DNA of 15,213 bases from Chloroflexi bacterium RBG_16_56_11 (GTDB taxonomy: Bacteria > Chloroflexota > Dehalococcoidia > Dehalococcoidales > RBG-16-60-22): the NCBI GenBank assembly GCA_001796865.1, contig MGNQ01000029.1:6973-22185 (forward strand). Direction: 5' to 3'. Both the position numbers and the translations under genes were made by a program. Under the pieces are notes generated by a model. That model did no database searches. It was not told the origin of the DNA and worked only from the letters and a program-made list of their open reading frames with translations. Within the stretch, counting starts at the first letter, position 1; each line of letters starts with the position of its first letter. Shown one piece after another: positions 14,945 to 15,213 of the stretch.

Positions 14945-15213
14945 ATGATCGAAAGAGATAAGCTGGTGAAGATTGTCGGGGCCGGTAAGGTCAGCACCGA
15001 GGCGGCGACTCTGGAAGAATATTCCAGGGATATCAGCTTTGTTAACTCCGTGAGGCCGGCATGCGTCGTCAAGCCCCGCAACGCCGACGATATCAAGCAG
15101 CTGGTAGCACTGGCGAACGAGACCCGCACACCGCTGGTGCCGGTCAGCTCGGGACCTCCCCATTTCCGGGGCGACACGGTCCCCGGCATCGGGGGAGCCG
15201 TTATCGTGGATTT
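14945..15213 (+). CDS. FAD-binding oxidoreductase (GlcD/VAO type), 5' part only
   Basis: The gene begins at ATG 14945, with AGAGGGGG (14931-14938) six bases upstream, and runs off the right edge after 89 codons plus two bases. The visible part is the start of a PCMH-type FAD-binding domain. The stretch PACVVKPRNADDIKQLVALA (38-57) is the usual opening. PLVPVSSGPPHFRGD (63-77) occupies the pyrophosphate-binding loop, and GIGGAVIVD (81-89) begins the next strand. Full-length relatives are flavin-dependent alpha-hydroxy-acid or phenolic-alcohol oxidoreductases of roughly 450-550 residues, such as GlcD or vanillyl-alcohol oxidase types. The substrate domain lies outside the window. It appears to be transcribed from its own promoter, separately from rimO. 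Confidence 0.85.
   Translation, partial: MIERDKLVKIVGAGKVSTEAATLEEYSRDISFVNSVRPACVVKPRNADDIKQLVALANETRTPLVPVSSGPPHFRGDTVPGIGGAVIVD

Noticed and set aside
14704..15189. Minus-strand open frame of 161 codons at the right edge
   Set aside because: It overlaps a recognisable FAD-binding domain on the plus strand with a good promoter and ribosome site.

Overview
The window looks like a stretch of chromosome from an anaerobic bacterium. The best guess is a Dehalococcoidia-type Chloroflexota, probably from a metagenome assembly. That guess is inference: it rests on GC-rich genes separated by AT-rich gaps, and on a mix familiar in that group (divergent UroD-like proteins, paired short-chain dehydrogenases, an MmgE/PrpD protein, a cytoplasmic molybdopterin enzyme without partner subunits, an iron-sulfur flavoprotein). 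No marker in the window fixes the taxonomy.

Region 1 (1-3415, plus strand): the 3' end of a HExxH zinc-metallopeptidase-like gene, then two short-chain dehydrogenases/reductases (SDRs) and a UroD-superfamily protein, closely spaced and all on one strand. The gap before the UroD-like gene can form two mutually exclusive RNA pairings. Region 2 (3416-3736) is a gene-free stretch. It carries a compact array of three hairpins; the two outer ones share a CTTG loop and differ by a compensatory base-pair change. Region 3 (3737-5380): a GTG-started 63-residue protein with a CX2CX2CX5C motif, convergent with an MmgE/PrpD-family gene on the minus strand.

Region 4 (5381-9876): a divergent promoter region, then plus-strand genes for an iron-sulfur flavoprotein, a cupin, a molybdenum/tungsten bis-pterin enzyme of acetylene-hydratase-like architecture, and a metallo-beta-lactamase-fold hydrolase. 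Regions 1, 3 and 4 together read as an accessory catabolic or redox island. It has two NAD(P)-linked SDRs, a possible dehydratase/decarboxylase, a Mo/W enzyme, an FMN/FeS electron carrier and a hydrolase. The substrate cannot be read from the sequence.

Region 5 (9886-12979, minus strand): a two-gene operon of an AlgI-like MBOAT O-acyltransferase and a membrane-anchored SGNH/AlgJ-like partner with a C-terminal Ig-like domain. This suggests O-acylation of a surface glycan or other envelope polymer. Region 6 (12980-13346) is an AT-rich divergent regulatory gap with good sigma-70-type promoters in both directions and one very small, doubtful membrane ORF. Region 7 (13347-15213): rimO (ribosomal protein S12 methylthiotransferase), then a consensus-like promoter and the 5' part of a FAD-binding (GlcD/VAO-type) oxidoreductase cut by the window edge. 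I see no tRNA, rRNA, CRISPR array, transposase or insertion sequence.
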